Source: Muribaculaceae bacterium Isolate-110 (HZI) (GTDB lineage Bacteria; Bacteroidota; Bacteroidia; Bacteroidales; Muribaculaceae). Taken from it: a DNA stretch of 63,023 nucleotides. The stretch is taken from NCBI GenBank assembly GCA_003762875.1, contig RIBL01000018.1, forward strand, positions 1 through 63,023, in the 5' to 3' direction. The position numbers and the translations under genes are program-made. Shown one piece after another: positions 26,652 through 35,808 of this stretch. How positions within the stretch are numbered: position 1 is the stretch's first letter; each line of letters begins with the position of its first letter. Below the pieces are notes generated by a model. The model searched no databases. It worked only from the letters and a program-made list of their open reading frames with translations, and had not been told where the DNA came from.

Positions 26652-29270
26652 TTACTTACCTGTCAAAACAGTGCGGATGTCATGAAGGGTGTTGAGTGCG
26701 GCCATAGGTGTGAGATTATTTATGTCAAGTCCAAGTATGCGGTCACGCAACTGTGTCAGCACAGGATCGTCAAGCTGGAAGAATGACATCTGGAATCCCT
26801 CGGGCACATCCGAAATCTTGCCGAGCCTCTCCGACATAGCATTATCACTCTCGCGGTTGACGCGCTCCAGATGACGGAGCACCTCATCAGCCCGCTTCAC
26901 AATAACCTGTGGCATACCGGCCAGTTTGGCCACATGGATACCGAAACTGTGTTCGCTTCCACCTCGAGCGAGTTTGCGCAGAAACACGACTTTACCCTCT
27001 ATCTCACGGACCGACACGTTGTAGTTGACCACACGACTGAAACTCTTTTCCATCTCGTTGAGCTCATGATAGTGAGTGGCGAAGAGAGTCTTGGGATGAG
27101 AGGTGCCATGCTCGTGGATATACTCGACTATAGCCCATGCGATAGAGATACCGTCATAGGTAGATGTGCCGCGGCCAAGCTCGTCAAAAAGTATGAGGGA
27201 GCGTTCGCTCATGTTATTGAGGATGGATGCGGCCTCGTTCATCTCGACCATAAAAGTCGACTCTCCGAGCGAAATATTGTCAGAAGCTCCGACTCGCGTA
27301 AAAATCTTGTCGACCACGCCTATGTGCGCACTCTCGGCCGCCACAAACGAGCCAATCTGCGCAAGCAGCACATTGAGAGCTGTCTGACGGAGCAAAGCCG
27401 ACTTACCCGACATATTCGGGCCTGTTATCATCATCACCTGTGTGCCGGTATTGGACAGATTGACACTATTGGTGATATACGGCTCGCCCGGCGGCAGTTC
27501 TTTTTCTATGACGGGATGACGCCCCTCCACGATAGAAAGCTCGAGCGAATCATCTACCACAGGACGGTTGTAACGGTTCTCGATAGCTACGCGTGTAAAC
27601 GAATTGAACACATCAAGCTGCGCCACCAACTGCCCATCAAGAAGTATTGCCGGGATATAGTCGGAAAGGCGAGTGACGAGTTCGGAATATATGCGCTGCT
27701 CGATGATGGCAATCTTATCCTGTGCGCCAAGTATCTTCTCCTCATACTCCTTGAGTTCCTGGGTGATGTAACGCTCGGCATTGACAAGAGTCTGCTTGCG
27801 TATCCACTCTGGAGGCACCTTGTCGCGGTGGGTATTGGTGACCTCGATATAATATCCGAATACGTTGTTATATGCCACTTTGAGCGACGGAATACCCGTG
27901 CGCTGGCTCTCGCGCTGCTGCAACTGAGCAAGATAATCCTTGCCACGATAGGCGATATCACGCAGTTGGTCAAGCTCTTCATCCACTCCTGGACGAATTA
28001 CTTCGCCACGATTGATGGCCGTCGGGGCATCTTCCACTATCTCACGGGCTATCTTCTCGGCGATAGTGGTACAGGGATTGAGCTGATCGCCGACCGACTG
28101 AAGTACCGCAAGATCGGCTCCACAACACACGCGCTTGATGTCGGGAATCACACGGAGAGCATTGCGCAGTTGTAACAGTTCGCGGGGATTGACACGCAAG
28201 GCCGACACCTTGGAGATAAGTCTCTCAAGGTCGCCTATCTGAGACAGAGCCTCATGCACAGCCTCGCGGTCGTCGGGATGTCGGAAGAAATACTCGACAA
28301 TGTCAAGACGTTTGTTTATTTCTGTAGGGTCTTTCAGCGGGAAGAGTATCCAGCGGTGAAGCAGGCGCGCACCCATAGGGCTGACTGTACGGTCAATTAC
28401 ATCGAGGAGACTTTTTCCGTCCTCGTTCATCGAACGCACCAGTTCGAGATTTCTAACGGTGAAGCGGTCGAGCCTCACCGACATCTCCTCTTCGATACGG
28501 GCAATCGATGTGATGTGTGATGTATGGGTGTGTTGGGTTATGTCAAGGTAATGGAGCACCGCGCCCGAGGCAATAATTGCCGAGGTCATGCGGTCGACAC
28601 CGAATCCTTTGAGCGAAGAGGTCTCAAACTGTTTCAGCAGACGGTCGTGAGCCGATGAATCGGTGAATATCCAGTCGTCAAGCTCAAAGATATAATAGTG
28701 CTCGGCCATCGACTCCTCTGCCAGACGCTTCTTGCCACGCTCCACAAGCACCTCTTTGGGAGCAAAACTGCTCACAAGTTTGGTCACATAATCGACCGAG
28801 CCCTCGGCGGTAAGAAACTCGCCTGTCGAGATGTCAAGAAACGCCACTCCGGTGTTCTGCTTGCCGAAATGTATGGCGGCAAGGAAGTTGTTCTCGCGAT
28901 GATTAAGCACATTGTCGTTGATTGACACACCGGGAGTGACAAGCTCGGTGATGCCGCGCTTAACGAGTTTTTTTGTCGTTTTCGGATCTTCAAGCTGCTC
29001 ACATATAGCCACACGCTTGCCGGCACGCACCAATTTGGGCAGATATGTATCAAGTGCGTGATGTGGGAAACCGGCCAGCTCCACATATTGCGCAGCCCCG
29101 TTGGCACGACGGGTGAGCGTAATGCCGAGTATCTCGGAGGCCGCAATGGCATCCTCTGAAAATGTCTCGTAAAAGTCTCCCACCCTGAACAGCAATATGG
29201 CATCGGGATGTTGTTTTTTCATCGCGATATACTGCTTCATCAGCGGGGTTTCCACTATAGCTTTGGCCAT
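26652..29270 (-). CDS. mutS: DNA mismatch repair protein MutS
   Basis: The mismatch-recognition ATPase of methyl-independent or MutL-dependent repair. The 872 residues are full length. [10 protein letters not shown] near residue 24 is the mismatch-reading Phe-x-Glu loop; Walker A GPNMSGKS is near 615 and Walker [17 protein letters not shown] near 692. The helix-turn-helix dimer region and C-terminal part follow. The gene appears intact, which bears on the homopolymer tracts in the polysaccharide locus: slippage there would act despite a functional MutS. The next gene upstream (ABC-F) ends 12 bp before its start. Confidence 0.96.
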   Translation of the reverse strand: MAKAIVETPLMKQYIAMKKQHPDAILLFRVGDFYETFSEDAIAASEILGITLTRRANGAAQYVELAGFPHHALDTYLPKLVRAGKRVAICEQLEDPKTTKKLVKRGITELVTPGVSINDNVLNHRENNFLAAIHFGKQNTGVAFLDISTGEFLTAEGSVDYVTKLVSSFAPKEVLVERGKKRLAEESMAEHYYIFELDDWIFTDSSAHDRLLKQFETSSLKGFGVDRMTSAIIASGAVLHYLDITQHTHTSHITSIARIEEEMSVRLDRFTVRNLELVRSMNEDGKSLLDVIDRTVSPMGARLLHRWILFPLKDPTEINKRLDIVEYFFRHPDDREAVHEALSQIGDLERLISKVSALRVNPRELLQLRNALRVIPDIKRVCCGADLAVLQSVGDQLNPCTTIAEKIAREIVEDAPTAINRGEVIRPGVDEELDQLRDIAYRGKDYLAQLQQRESQRTGIPSLKVAYNNVFGYYIEVTNTHRDKVPPEWIRKQTLVNAERYITQELKEYEEKILGAQDKIAIIEQRIYSELVTRLSDYIPAILLDGQLVAQLDVFNSFTRVAIENRYNRPVVDDSLELSIVEGRHPVIEKELPPGEPYITNSVNLSNTGTQVMMITGPNMSGKSALLRQTALNVLLAQIGSFVAAESAHIGVVDKIFTRVGASDNISLGESTFMVEMNEAASILNNMSERSLILFDELGRGTSTYDGISIAWAIVEYIHEHGTSHPKTLFATHYHELNEMEKSFSRVVNYNVSVREIEGKVVFLRKLARGGSEHSFGIHVAKLAGMPQVIVKRADEVLRHLERVNRESDNAMSERLGKISDVPEGFQMSFFQLDDPVLTQLRDRILGLDINNLTPMAALNTLHDIRTVLTGK

Positions 29271-29282
29271 AAATCAGTTATA

Positions 29283-31079
29283 TTATGCTTCGATTTCAGA
29301 CAATTCGAGCCAACGCAGCTCTTTCTCGTCAAGTATATCTTTAATCTCACTGTATCGCGCTGCCTTCTGTGCTATATCTCCGATATTTTCTCCCGAATTA
29401 AACAGGGCCTCGAGGGCTGATTTCTCTTCGGTGAGTCGGTCAATCTCCTCAGTGAGAGCTTCAAGCTCCTTGCGCTCCTTAAATGTAAGCCTGCGCTGAC
29501 GCTGCACAGCCGGCTCGCGCTTCGCTGCGGCCGGAGCGGTCTTTGCGGTAGCTTCCTGAGCCTTGGCGGCCTTCTGCTCCTTGAGATAGTTGCGATAGTC
29601 GGTATAATTGCCAAGGAAATCCTTTATCACGCCGTTGCCCTCCATCACAAAGAGGTGGTCGACTATGGAGTCAAGGAAGAAGCGGTCATGCGAGATTACA
29701 ATCACACACCCCTTGAAGTTCTGAAGGTATTCTTCAAGTATGCCGAGTGTCATGATGTCAAGGTCGTTTGTCGGCTCGTCGAGTATCAGGAAATTGGGCT
29801 GGGTGATGAGTACGGCCGCAAGATGCAGACGTCGCATCTCGCCTCCGCTGAGAGTGGATATATATTTCTGCTGGTCGGCCGGAGAGAACAAAAACCGTGT
29901 GAGAAACTGCATTGGCGTGTAGTGGGTCGTGCCGTTTATCACCACATCCTCTGTGATATCAGTGATGGCGTCAATCACCCGCTTGCCTTCGGGCAACGAC
30001 AACCCGTCCTGGCTGTAATAACCAAACCGCACGGTCTCACCAACGTTCCACTCACCAGAGTCTTGAGCCACAAGCCCCTGGAGCATCTTGATGAATGTCG
30101 ACTTGCCGACACCGTTCTCACCTACAATACCGACCTTCTCATATCGGGCGAACGTGTAGGTGAAACCATCGAGTATCACCTTGTCGCCAAACCGTTTGCA
30201 CACGTTTTTAGCCTCGAATATCTTCGATCCGATATATGACGACTTGACTTCATTGGGATCAATGTTACGCTCGTCATATCGCACCGACGCACGCTCCTTC
30301 AAGTCATAGAAGGCATTGATGCGGTATCTTGCCTTGCCGGCTCGGGCCTGAGGCTGACGGCGCATCCACTCCTGCTCTTTGCGCAGAGTATTTTTCACCT
30401 TGGCAAGTTCGCCGGTCAGAGCCTCTATGCGCTCGGCCCGTCGGCGCAGATAATAATCATAGTTGCCTTCATAGGTAAATATCTGACGCATGTCTATCTC
30501 TATAATCTTGTTGCACACGCGGTCAAGAAAATAGCGGTCATGCGTAACCATCAGAAGCGTGATGCGCTGACGGGTCAGATAGCCTTCGAGCCACTCGACG
30601 GTAGATATGTCAAGGTGGTTGGTTGGCTCGTCGAGTATAAGCAGGTCGGGATTGCCGAGCAACACGCGGGCAAGCGCGGCCCGCTTGAGCTGTCCGCCTG
30701 AGAGATGGTCGACCTTCAGTTCGGCACTCTCTATGCCGAGTTGCGACAGCATCTGGCGGACACGGTCTTCACGACCCCACTCCTCATGGTCGGTATCATG
30801 TATGGCCGGCAGCAGATTATGCATCAGCGTAGTGCCGGGTTCAAAGACAGGCGACTGGTCAAGAAAACCTACCCTCAGGTCGTTGCGAAAGGTTATGGAG
30901 CCGCTGTCGGGTGACTCATGCCCCGAAAGCAGACGCAGCAGTGTGGACTTGCCCGTGCCGTTCTTGGCTATGACTCCGATCTTGTCTCCTTCGTTGACAC
31001 CAAAAGTTATCGAGTCAAAGAGCATACGGTCGCCATAGCTCTTGGTCAGGTCTTCGACTTGAAGATAAGGTCTCATCAA
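29283..31079 (-). CDS. ABC-F family ATPase (Uup-like)
   Basis: Soluble ATPase with two ABC domains and no membrane part; the family acts on the ribosome. Domain 1 has Walker A AKNGTGKST near residue 40 and signature LSGGQLKRAALARVLL near 125. Domain 2 has GENGVGKST near 325 and LSGGEMRRLHLAAVL near 414. The linker between them (about 205-260) and a C-terminal charged coiled coil (about 510-598) resemble Uup, which also has a DNA-binding coiled coil. The 598-residue length fits. It is co-oriented with mutS, 12 bp upstream of it. Confidence 0.9.
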   Translation of the reverse strand: MMRPYLQVEDLTKSYGDRMLFDSITFGVNEGDKIGVIAKNGTGKSTLLRLLSGHESPDSGSITFRNDLRVGFLDQSPVFEPGTTLMHNLLPAIHDTDHEEWGREDRVRQMLSQLGIESAELKVDHLSGGQLKRAALARVLLGNPDLLILDEPTNHLDISTVEWLEGYLTRQRITLLMVTHDRYFLDRVCNKIIEIDMRQIFTYEGNYDYYLRRRAERIEALTGELAKVKNTLRKEQEWMRRQPQARAGKARYRINAFYDLKERASVRYDERNIDPNEVKSSYIGSKIFEAKNVCKRFGDKVILDGFTYTFARYEKVGIVGENGVGKSTFIKMLQGLVAQDSGEWNVGETVRFGYYSQDGLSLPEGKRVIDAITDITEDVVINGTTHYTPMQFLTRFLFSPADQQKYISTLSGGEMRRLHLAAVLITQPNFLILDEPTNDLDIMTLGILEEYLQNFKGCVIVISHDRFFLDSIVDHLFVMEGNGVIKDFLGNYTDYRNYLKEQKAAKAQEATAKTAPAAAKREPAVQRQRRLTFKERKELEALTEEIDRLTEEKSALEALFNSGENIGDIAQKAARYSEIKDILDEKELRWLELSEIEA

Positions 31080-31109
31080 TCAGTAGTTAAATAATTAGTT
31101 TTTCAATTA

Positions 31110-32399
31110 TCACTCAAGACATGCGTCAAGGGCTTCGGTAATGGCAGTGCGGTCCATGCCACGTCCGATAAATACGAGCTTGATCATACGGTCACCGTAA
31201 TCCTCGTCCCAGTCTTTCATCATATCGGGATTCTGGGCCATCAGCTCGCGGAACTCGTCCTCGGGAGCTGTGGCAAACCATAAACCGGCCTCCTTGAGCG
31301 ACTTCTGACGTCCGGCCGATTCAAAGAGATATGACATATCGGGATTGGTAGAGAAATAACATACACCCTTGCAGCGTATCACCTCCTTGGGCCACTTTGT
31401 GGCTGCAAAGTGGTCAAACTTATTGAGGTCAAATGCGGGCCGTCGATAGTAGACAAACGTGCTTATGCCATACTCCTCGGCCTCACCCTCGCCATGGTGA
31501 TGATGGTGATGGTGGCAGTGTCCGCAAGTGCAGCCTTCGCCATGCTCATGGTGATGTTCATCATGATGGTGTCCGTCGTGCTCATGCTCATGGCAATGGT
31601 CATGACACTCATCGTGATGATGGTGGTGATGATGATGCTCGCGTTCCTCCTCCTCAATCTCATGGTTGTCACGATCAATCTGCTGCACCCACGCGGCTGA
31701 TGATGCCACGGAGTTGAAATCAAAAAGACTGGTGTTGACAAGGCGTGTTATATCCACATCGGCATAGTCACACTCTATGATTTCGGCCTTGGGCTGAATA
31801 GCGCGGACAATGGCACGGATGCGGGCAAGTTCTTCAGGCTTGACTTCCGACACCTTGTTGAGAAGGATTATGTTGCAGAACTCTATCTGCTGTATGATAA
31901 GGTTTTCGATGTCTTCCTCATCAAGATTTTCTTTCTTGAGCGAATCACCGCAACCAAACTCATCCTGCAGGCGCAGGGCGTCGACAACTGTCACAATGCA
32001 GTCCAGGCGGGGTATGCCATATATAGTGGCAGTCTCGCCGAGCTGAGGGATGGAACATATCGTCTGGGCAATGGGTGCCGGCTCACATATGCCGCTGGCC
32101 TCTATGACGATGTAGTCAAAACGCTTCATCGCCATAATGTCCTCAATCTGCTTGATAAGGTCCATCTTGAGCGTGCAGCATATACAACCGTTGGAGAGAG
32201 CCACAAGGCTGTCGTCTTTCGAGTCGACCACTCCGCCACGCTCGATGAGGCTGGCATCGATATTCACTTCGCCTATATCATTGACAATCACAGCAAATTT
32301 TATGCCGCGCTCGTTGGTCAGAATATGGTTGACCAATGTGGTTTTACCGCTGCCGAGATAACCGGTAAGCAGCAATATGGGAGTTGTCTTTTTCATCAT
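31110..32399 (-). CDS. COG0523 (CobW/YjiA/ZigA-type) metal GTPase with a His-rich insert
   Basis: G3E-family GTPase that is thought to insert or deliver metal, usually zinc. P-loop GYLGSGKTTLVNHIL near residue 9, switch GEVNIDASL near 44, and the metal-binding CXCC motif NGCICCTLK near 69 are present. A long insert (about residues 253-310) is made largely of His with Asp, Glu and Cys, including CGHCHHHHHHHG, and would bind several metal ions. The C-terminal CobW_C domain follows. I chose the ATG at 32399; an upstream ATG at 32441 would overlap folB. Confidence 0.88.
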   Translation of the reverse strand: MMKKTTPILLLTGYLGSGKTTLVNHILTNERGIKFAVIVNDIGEVNIDASLIERGGVVDSKDDSLVALSNGCICCTLKMDLIKQIEDIMAMKRFDYIVIEASGICEPAPIAQTICSIPQLGETATIYGIPRLDCIVTVVDALRLQDEFGCGDSLKKENLDEEDIENLIIQQIEFCNIILLNKVSEVKPEELARIRAIVRAIQPKAEIIECDYADVDITRLVNTSLFDFNSVASSAAWVQQIDRDNHEIEEEEREHHHHHHHHDECHDHCHEHEHDGHHHDEHHHEHGEGCTCGHCHHHHHHHGEGEAEEYGISTFVYYRRPAFDLNKFDHFAATKWPKEVIRCKGVCYFSTNPDMSYLFESAGRQKSLKEAGLWFATAPEDEFRELMAQNPDMMKDWDEDYGDRMIKLVFIGRGMDRTAITEALDACLE

Positions 32400-32430
32400 A
32401 CTTTCTATGCTGAATATATTGTGTTTTATA

Positions 32431-32784
32431 TCACCATTCAATCTTTATCGCCACGCTGTCAAGTTCGGCGGCAATGGGTGGCGTTATCTTGGCTACGCGT
32501 ATGAAGCCGCCCTGTATCAGTGGGAAACGGCCGGTAAGCGCGGTCTTGATACGCATGGCTACATGCTCGAGCAAAGCCGAAGGCTCAGACATCACTTCGG
32601 CTATCACCCCGGTGGCCTCAGCATAATTGAGGGTACCTCCAAGATCGTCATGCTCCAAAGCCCTATCCATAGGATAGACCAAATGAGCCGAGACCTCAAA
32701 GAGATTGCCCACCTGCCGCTCCTGTGGGAGCACTCCATGTCGGGCAAAAATCCTCAGCCCGTTTATTTCCACCGTGCCCTTCAT
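32431..32784 (-). CDS. folB: Dihydroneopterin aldolase
   Basis: Folate-pathway enzyme that converts 7,8-dihydroneopterin to 6-hydroxymethyl-dihydropterin. The 117 residues show the FolB fold and motifs: INGLRIFARHGVLPQERQVG at the start, GTLNYAEATGVIAEVM near residue 50, and the active-site region LLEHVAMRI near 70. The ATG at 32784 forms a TAATG overlap with the stop of the upstream glycosyltransferase, so translation is coupled. An ATG three codons earlier is possible. It is separated by 31 bp from the COG0523 GTPase. Confidence 0.9.
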   Translation of the reverse strand: MKGTVEINGLRIFARHGVLPQERQVGNLFEVSAHLVYPMDRALEHDDLGGTLNYAEATGVIAEVMSEPSALLEHVAMRIKTALTGRFPLIQGGFIRVAKITPPIAAELDSVAIKIEW

Positions 32785-33965
32785 TATCCCCATGTGAGGT
32801 TACTACCGCGCTTGCGCCATCCCTTGATGCGATAATAGAGGGTATAGAGCGGGTGATATGACATAAACCATGGAAATGTGAGCAGCAACGGACGCGACCA
32901 CAACGCACGTGACGTCTTGCGCCATGATATCATCAGTATAATCCAGGTAACCAGCAGTACGACTCCTGCCGCAATCGCAGGCACCAGCGAAGGAAGCCCG
33001 ACCACCGCAAGCGCGACCGCCGAGCATATCAGCAGCCACCATGCCCAAGAGCAGGAGCTGAAAAACAATCGCGCATGGCCGCGAAGACGCGAAGCCGTGT
33101 AGTCGCGACGTATCTTGTCGGCCTTATGCATGGCTCCGGGAGCATCCTGCACATGCAGGAGCATAGAGTCAGTCGACAGTTCGACGGCTGTATTTCCACC
33201 ACTGGCCACCTCGCTGACAAACACGTCATCATCGCCATACTTTAAGTCAAGCGAGCGTGAAAAACCTTTATTGCTGAAAAACACCTCACGACGATAGGCG
33301 ATGTTACATCCCGTGCCGCGATAAGGGCGACCGGCAATAGCCCAGGAGAGCCACTCGACGGCACTGCGCACCTGGTCGAACGAATGCAGACGCTTCCAAG
33401 CATGCGATATACCCTCCTGCTCAGATGGAGCGGCATAGCCGAGCACAATATCGGTATGAGCGTCAAAATGACGCGCCATGTTTCTGAGCCATTTGTCAGA
33501 CGGCACCTGACATGCACCGACTGTATGGAGCAAGACATTATATTTCGCAGCCTTTATGCCGAGCGTCACGGCAAGTTTCTTTCGGGAAAGTGAGCGCGAT
33601 TCCTGTGGGGTGAAAGTCATATAGAGATTGGAATATCTCTGCTCAAGGCGTGCTATAACGTCTTTGGTCGAGTCCATAGCTCCGTCATTCACGACAATTA
33701 CCTCAAACGGCGACGGATAGTCCTGGTCGAGTATCTGGGGTAGCAATACCTCGAGATTGGCGGCATCATCCTCAGAATACACTATCACTGACATGGGCGG
33801 GAACACATAGTCAGCCGCCACAGAGTCATCACGACCGCTGTCAGCAGTCACTCTACGGCCAACCGACGCCACATAATGGCGAAAACCCGCAAGAAGATAT
33901 ATCGCCGAAACCGACAAAACGGCCAGCAGAGCTATTATGACAGGGGTGAAGCTGATTTCAAACAT
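32784..33965 (-). CDS. Membrane-anchored family 2 glycosyltransferase
   Basis: The 393 residues contain an N-terminal membrane helix (FTPVIIALLAVLSVSAIYLL), a GT-A domain with VIVVNDGAMDSTKD near 92 and a GYAAPSEQEGI loop near 177, and two C-terminal helices at about 303-350. The layout is that of processive or lipid-linked GT2 enzymes. The DXD position is not evident. Its stop overlaps the folB start by one base. It is probably the first gene of a unit that includes folB and the GTPase. Confidence 0.82.
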   Translation of the reverse strand: MFEISFTPVIIALLAVLSVSAIYLLAGFRHYVASVGRRVTADSGRDDSVAADYVFPPMSVIVYSEDDAANLEVLLPQILDQDYPSPFEVIVVNDGAMDSTKDVIARLEQRYSNLYMTFTPQESRSLSRKKLAVTLGIKAAKYNVLLHTVGACQVPSDKWLRNMARHFDAHTDIVLGYAAPSEQEGISHAWKRLHSFDQVRSAVEWLSWAIAGRPYRGTGCNIAYRREVFFSNKGFSRSLDLKYGDDDVFVSEVASGGNTAVELSTDSMLLHVQDAPGAMHKADKIRRDYTASRLRGHARLFFSSCSWAWWLLICSAVALAVVGLPSLVPAIAAGVVLLVTWIILMISWRKTSRALWSRPLLLTFPWFMSYHPLYTLYYRIKGWRKRGSNLTWG

Positions 33966-34047
33966 TTGTAGTACAAATTGGAAATTATATCTGCATTAAT
34001 ACAAAAATCCCTGTCACAAAGTGCGCACAAGGACCCATATTGAGTTG

Positions 34048-34055
34048 CAAAATTA
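34048..34055 (-). promoter_or_regulatory. -7 box of the GT2-folB unit
   Basis: The minus strand reads TAATTTTG, 83 bp upstream of the GT2 start at 33965. A TTTG lies 23 bp further upstream, slightly longer than the usual spacer. Confidence 0.45.
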
Positions 34056-34177
34056 CAAAAAAGAATCCATTCATCAGCCAAATTCGGTCTATTTTATTCC
34101 CAATTTATTACGCAGACGACACGTATTTAATCAGCCTTTACCGGACACACAACACATCCTCGATTAATGATGAGAAG

Positions 34178-34209
34178 ATTGCATATCTCATTAATTCTTC
34201 TTAATTTTG
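34178..34209 (+). promoter_or_regulatory. Promoter of the TlpA-like gene
   Basis: TAATTTTG at 34202-34209 is preceded, with a 20-bp spacer, by ATTG at 34178-34181. The predicted leader is about 33 nt before the ATG at 34249. Confidence 0.55.
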
Positions 34210-34248
34210 GAAATCCAATCATCACAAAAATAAAAAAACGCAGCCAAT

Positions 34249-35238
34249 ATGAAAAAGACATTAATCCCCTTAACTCTGATACTCACAGGATCATTGTGCG
34301 CGACTGCAGCCGAAGCATTCGCCACTCCTTCCGACGGGATAGGCAGAACTGTCGACGTCTCGAATATCCTCGTCACAAAACAACCGGGAAAAACGGCCAT
34401 CGACTCACTCATACAAGACCTCCCCGCCCTTACGCTCAACGATGCGATAGCTGCAATCGACCAAAGCATGAGTGGAAACGAAATAACCCGACTTGTTGAT
34501 GCCGTATATCTGGTCAACAATCTGAAAAACGGATATTCGCTCGATGCGTCGCGCGACGCCATAACATTCACATCACGGTTTCCGTTCAGACGCCCCAACC
34601 ATCTCGACATAGCAAAGCTCAAAGATATATTCAACTCCGAGAGTCCTATATTACACAAGAATTACCTCAAAAAATTTGAGTTTGTGTTTCGCAACTGTGG
34701 TGCCATGCCGGAACTTATAGGCCTGCGAAAACTAATTGAAAATAATGTGGCCGACTGCTCTGAAAAATCATCCGCGCTACAACTGTTTGACGCTTACACC
34801 CCACTCATGGCCGGCTCACCGGCACCTGATGCCGAGTTTGTTGACAAGGACGGATGTCGGCATCGCCTGTCGGACTACGCAGGCAAGACAGTCGTAATCG
34901 ACGTATGGGCCACATGGTGTCACAATTGCCTGAAGAAAATGCCGACCTTTATCGAACTGCGCGATTCTTACGCCGAAAATAACAATATCGCATTCCTGAC
35001 TATATCAATCGACCGCCCTAACAAACGCGAACTATGGGACAAGGTATGCGAAAAGCATGCTCTGCACGGCATAAACAACTTCATCACCGACAGCAACAAC
35101 ATGTCGGAATTTGAGAATATATACAAGATATTTGGCATACCACGTTATATCCTAATCAATCCCAGCGGTAAAATCGTTGAAGCTTTCGCCCCCTCTCCCG
35201 GTCCGGAACTAAAAAAGCTCATCGACACCATATTATAA
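34249..35238 (+). CDS. TlpA-like periplasmic thioredoxin-family protein
   Basis: The 329 residues have a signal peptide (about 1-22), an N-terminal region of unknown fold (about 25-185) and a C-terminal TlpA/ResA-like thioredoxin domain. That domain contains GSPAPDAEFVDKDG near 190, the redox motif WATWCHNCLKKMP near 220 with both cysteines present, and the cis-Pro segment FGIPRYILIN near 300. It should act as a thiol-disulfide reductase in the periplasm. It has its own promoter and a strong terminator. Confidence 0.85.
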   Translation: MKKTLIPLTLILTGSLCATAAEAFATPSDGIGRTVDVSNILVTKQPGKTAIDSLIQDLPALTLNDAIAAIDQSMSGNEITRLVDAVYLVNNLKNGYSLDASRDAITFTSRFPFRRPNHLDIAKLKDIFNSESPILHKNYLKKFEFVFRNCGAMPELIGLRKLIENNVADCSEKSSALQLFDAYTPLMAGSPAPDAEFVDKDGCRHRLSDYAGKTVVIDVWATWCHNCLKKMPTFIELRDSYAENNNIAFLTISIDRPNKRELWDKVCEKHALHGINNFITDSNNMSEFENIYKIFGIPRYILINPSGKIVEAFAPSPGPELKKLIDTIL

Positions 35239-35258
35239 TATAAATAAAATAGATTTGA

Positions 35259-35302
35259 CAGTCCGGGCACACCTCGCTAAACTCACAGGTGTGCCCGGAC
35301 TG
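35259..35302. terminator. Palindromic terminator between the TlpA-like gene and the invertible segment
   Basis: A perfect 16-bp GC-rich stem (35259-35274 with 35287-35302) with a 12-nt loop. It terminates the TlpA-like transcript. Because it is symmetric it would also stop transcription entering from the right, that is, from the locus promoter if the segment at 35431-35655 were inverted. Confidence 0.8.
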
Positions 35303-35438
35303 TATTATTTCATCAAAAAAAGGAATCATAAAAACCGAAAGTGCTGAAATATATTCAACACCAATTATGACATTTCTAAAACATCTGCCATTAGGTCAAG
35401 TCATGAACGCTACATCATAAGGTCATTATTATCACGCA

Positions 35439-35453
35439 CTCTTTTGAAGAGAT
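35439..35453 (+). repeat. Left inverted-repeat core of the invertible segment
   Basis: CTCTTTTGAAGAGAT, exact reverse complement of 35633-35647. Three mismatches and then a further five matching bases extend it outward to 35431. Confidence 0.85.
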
Positions 35454-35611
35454 TTAACATACACTCAATCGGTTGAAATCCAATCATACACAGGGCACTT
35501 AATCTTAAATCCGCTAAACAATACCTGCTTTTAACGTCTTGAATTATTGACAAAAAACTATCCGTTCTGATTTTTTTAATTATTTCGAGATGGTATTTTC
35601 AAAAAAAATAG

Positions 35612-35619
35612 TAATTTTG
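35612..35619 (+). promoter_or_regulatory. -7 box inside the invertible segment
   Basis: TAATTTTG fits TAnnTTTG and directs transcription rightward from about 35626, just before the right repeat, into the polysaccharide locus. No good -33 TTTG is present at 19-21 bp, so it may need an activator or be intrinsically weak. Confidence 0.55.
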
Positions 35620-35632
35620 CACCCAATTAAAT

Positions 35633-35647
35633 ATCTCTTCAAAAGAG
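35633..35647 (-). repeat. Right inverted-repeat core of the invertible segment
   Basis: ATCTCTTCAAAAGAG, exact reverse complement of 35439-35453. Together with two further bases it forms a 17-bp palindrome with 7-bp arms around CAA. Confidence 0.85.
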
Positions 35648-35808
35648 ATTGTGATTGTGACAGACTAATGCAACCCACATTTATCTTAACAGTCATTCGT
35701 ATAAACACATATAGTTACCTCCGTCAGTGCCAGATGTCTACACATGATGGAGGGTCGATGAGAATTATATAAAACCCGGCCTTGGTTAACTTTTATCCGG
35801 ACTTTTAA

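Larger units (their letters stand above)
35431..35655. other. Putative invertible promoter segment (phase-variable switch)
   Basis: Inverted repeats lie at 35431-35453 and 35633-35655 and match at 20 of 23 positions, with an uninterrupted 15-bp perfect core (35439-35453, CTCTTTTGAAGAGAT; 35633-35647, its exact reverse complement). They enclose 179 bp between the cores. Each core is itself nearly palindromic, with arms around CAA, as tyrosine-recombinase crossover sites are. A -7 box inside points to the polysaccharide locus, so the present orientation would be ON. The size and arrangement match known Bacteroidales invertible promoters. Inversion itself is not shown by one sequence. The 570-bp gap 35239-35808 otherwise holds the terminator at its left end and a 160-nt leader at its right; I see no gene in it. 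Confidence 0.72.

Noticed and set aside
26871-28175. A 434-codon open frame antisense to mutS
   Set aside because: It lies fully inside mutS on the opposite strand, has no family resemblance and follows from the codon bias of mutS.
31410-31700. Methionine/valine-rich open frame opposite the COG0523 gene
   Set aside because: It is the mirror of the His-codon tract (CAT/CAC gives ATG/GTG on the other strand); low-complexity shadow.
35590-35772. A 60-codon open frame spanning the right inverted repeat, possible leader peptide
   Set aside because: It begins upstream of the proposed transcription start at about 35626, so it could not be translated from the locus transcript, and it shows no protein-like pattern.
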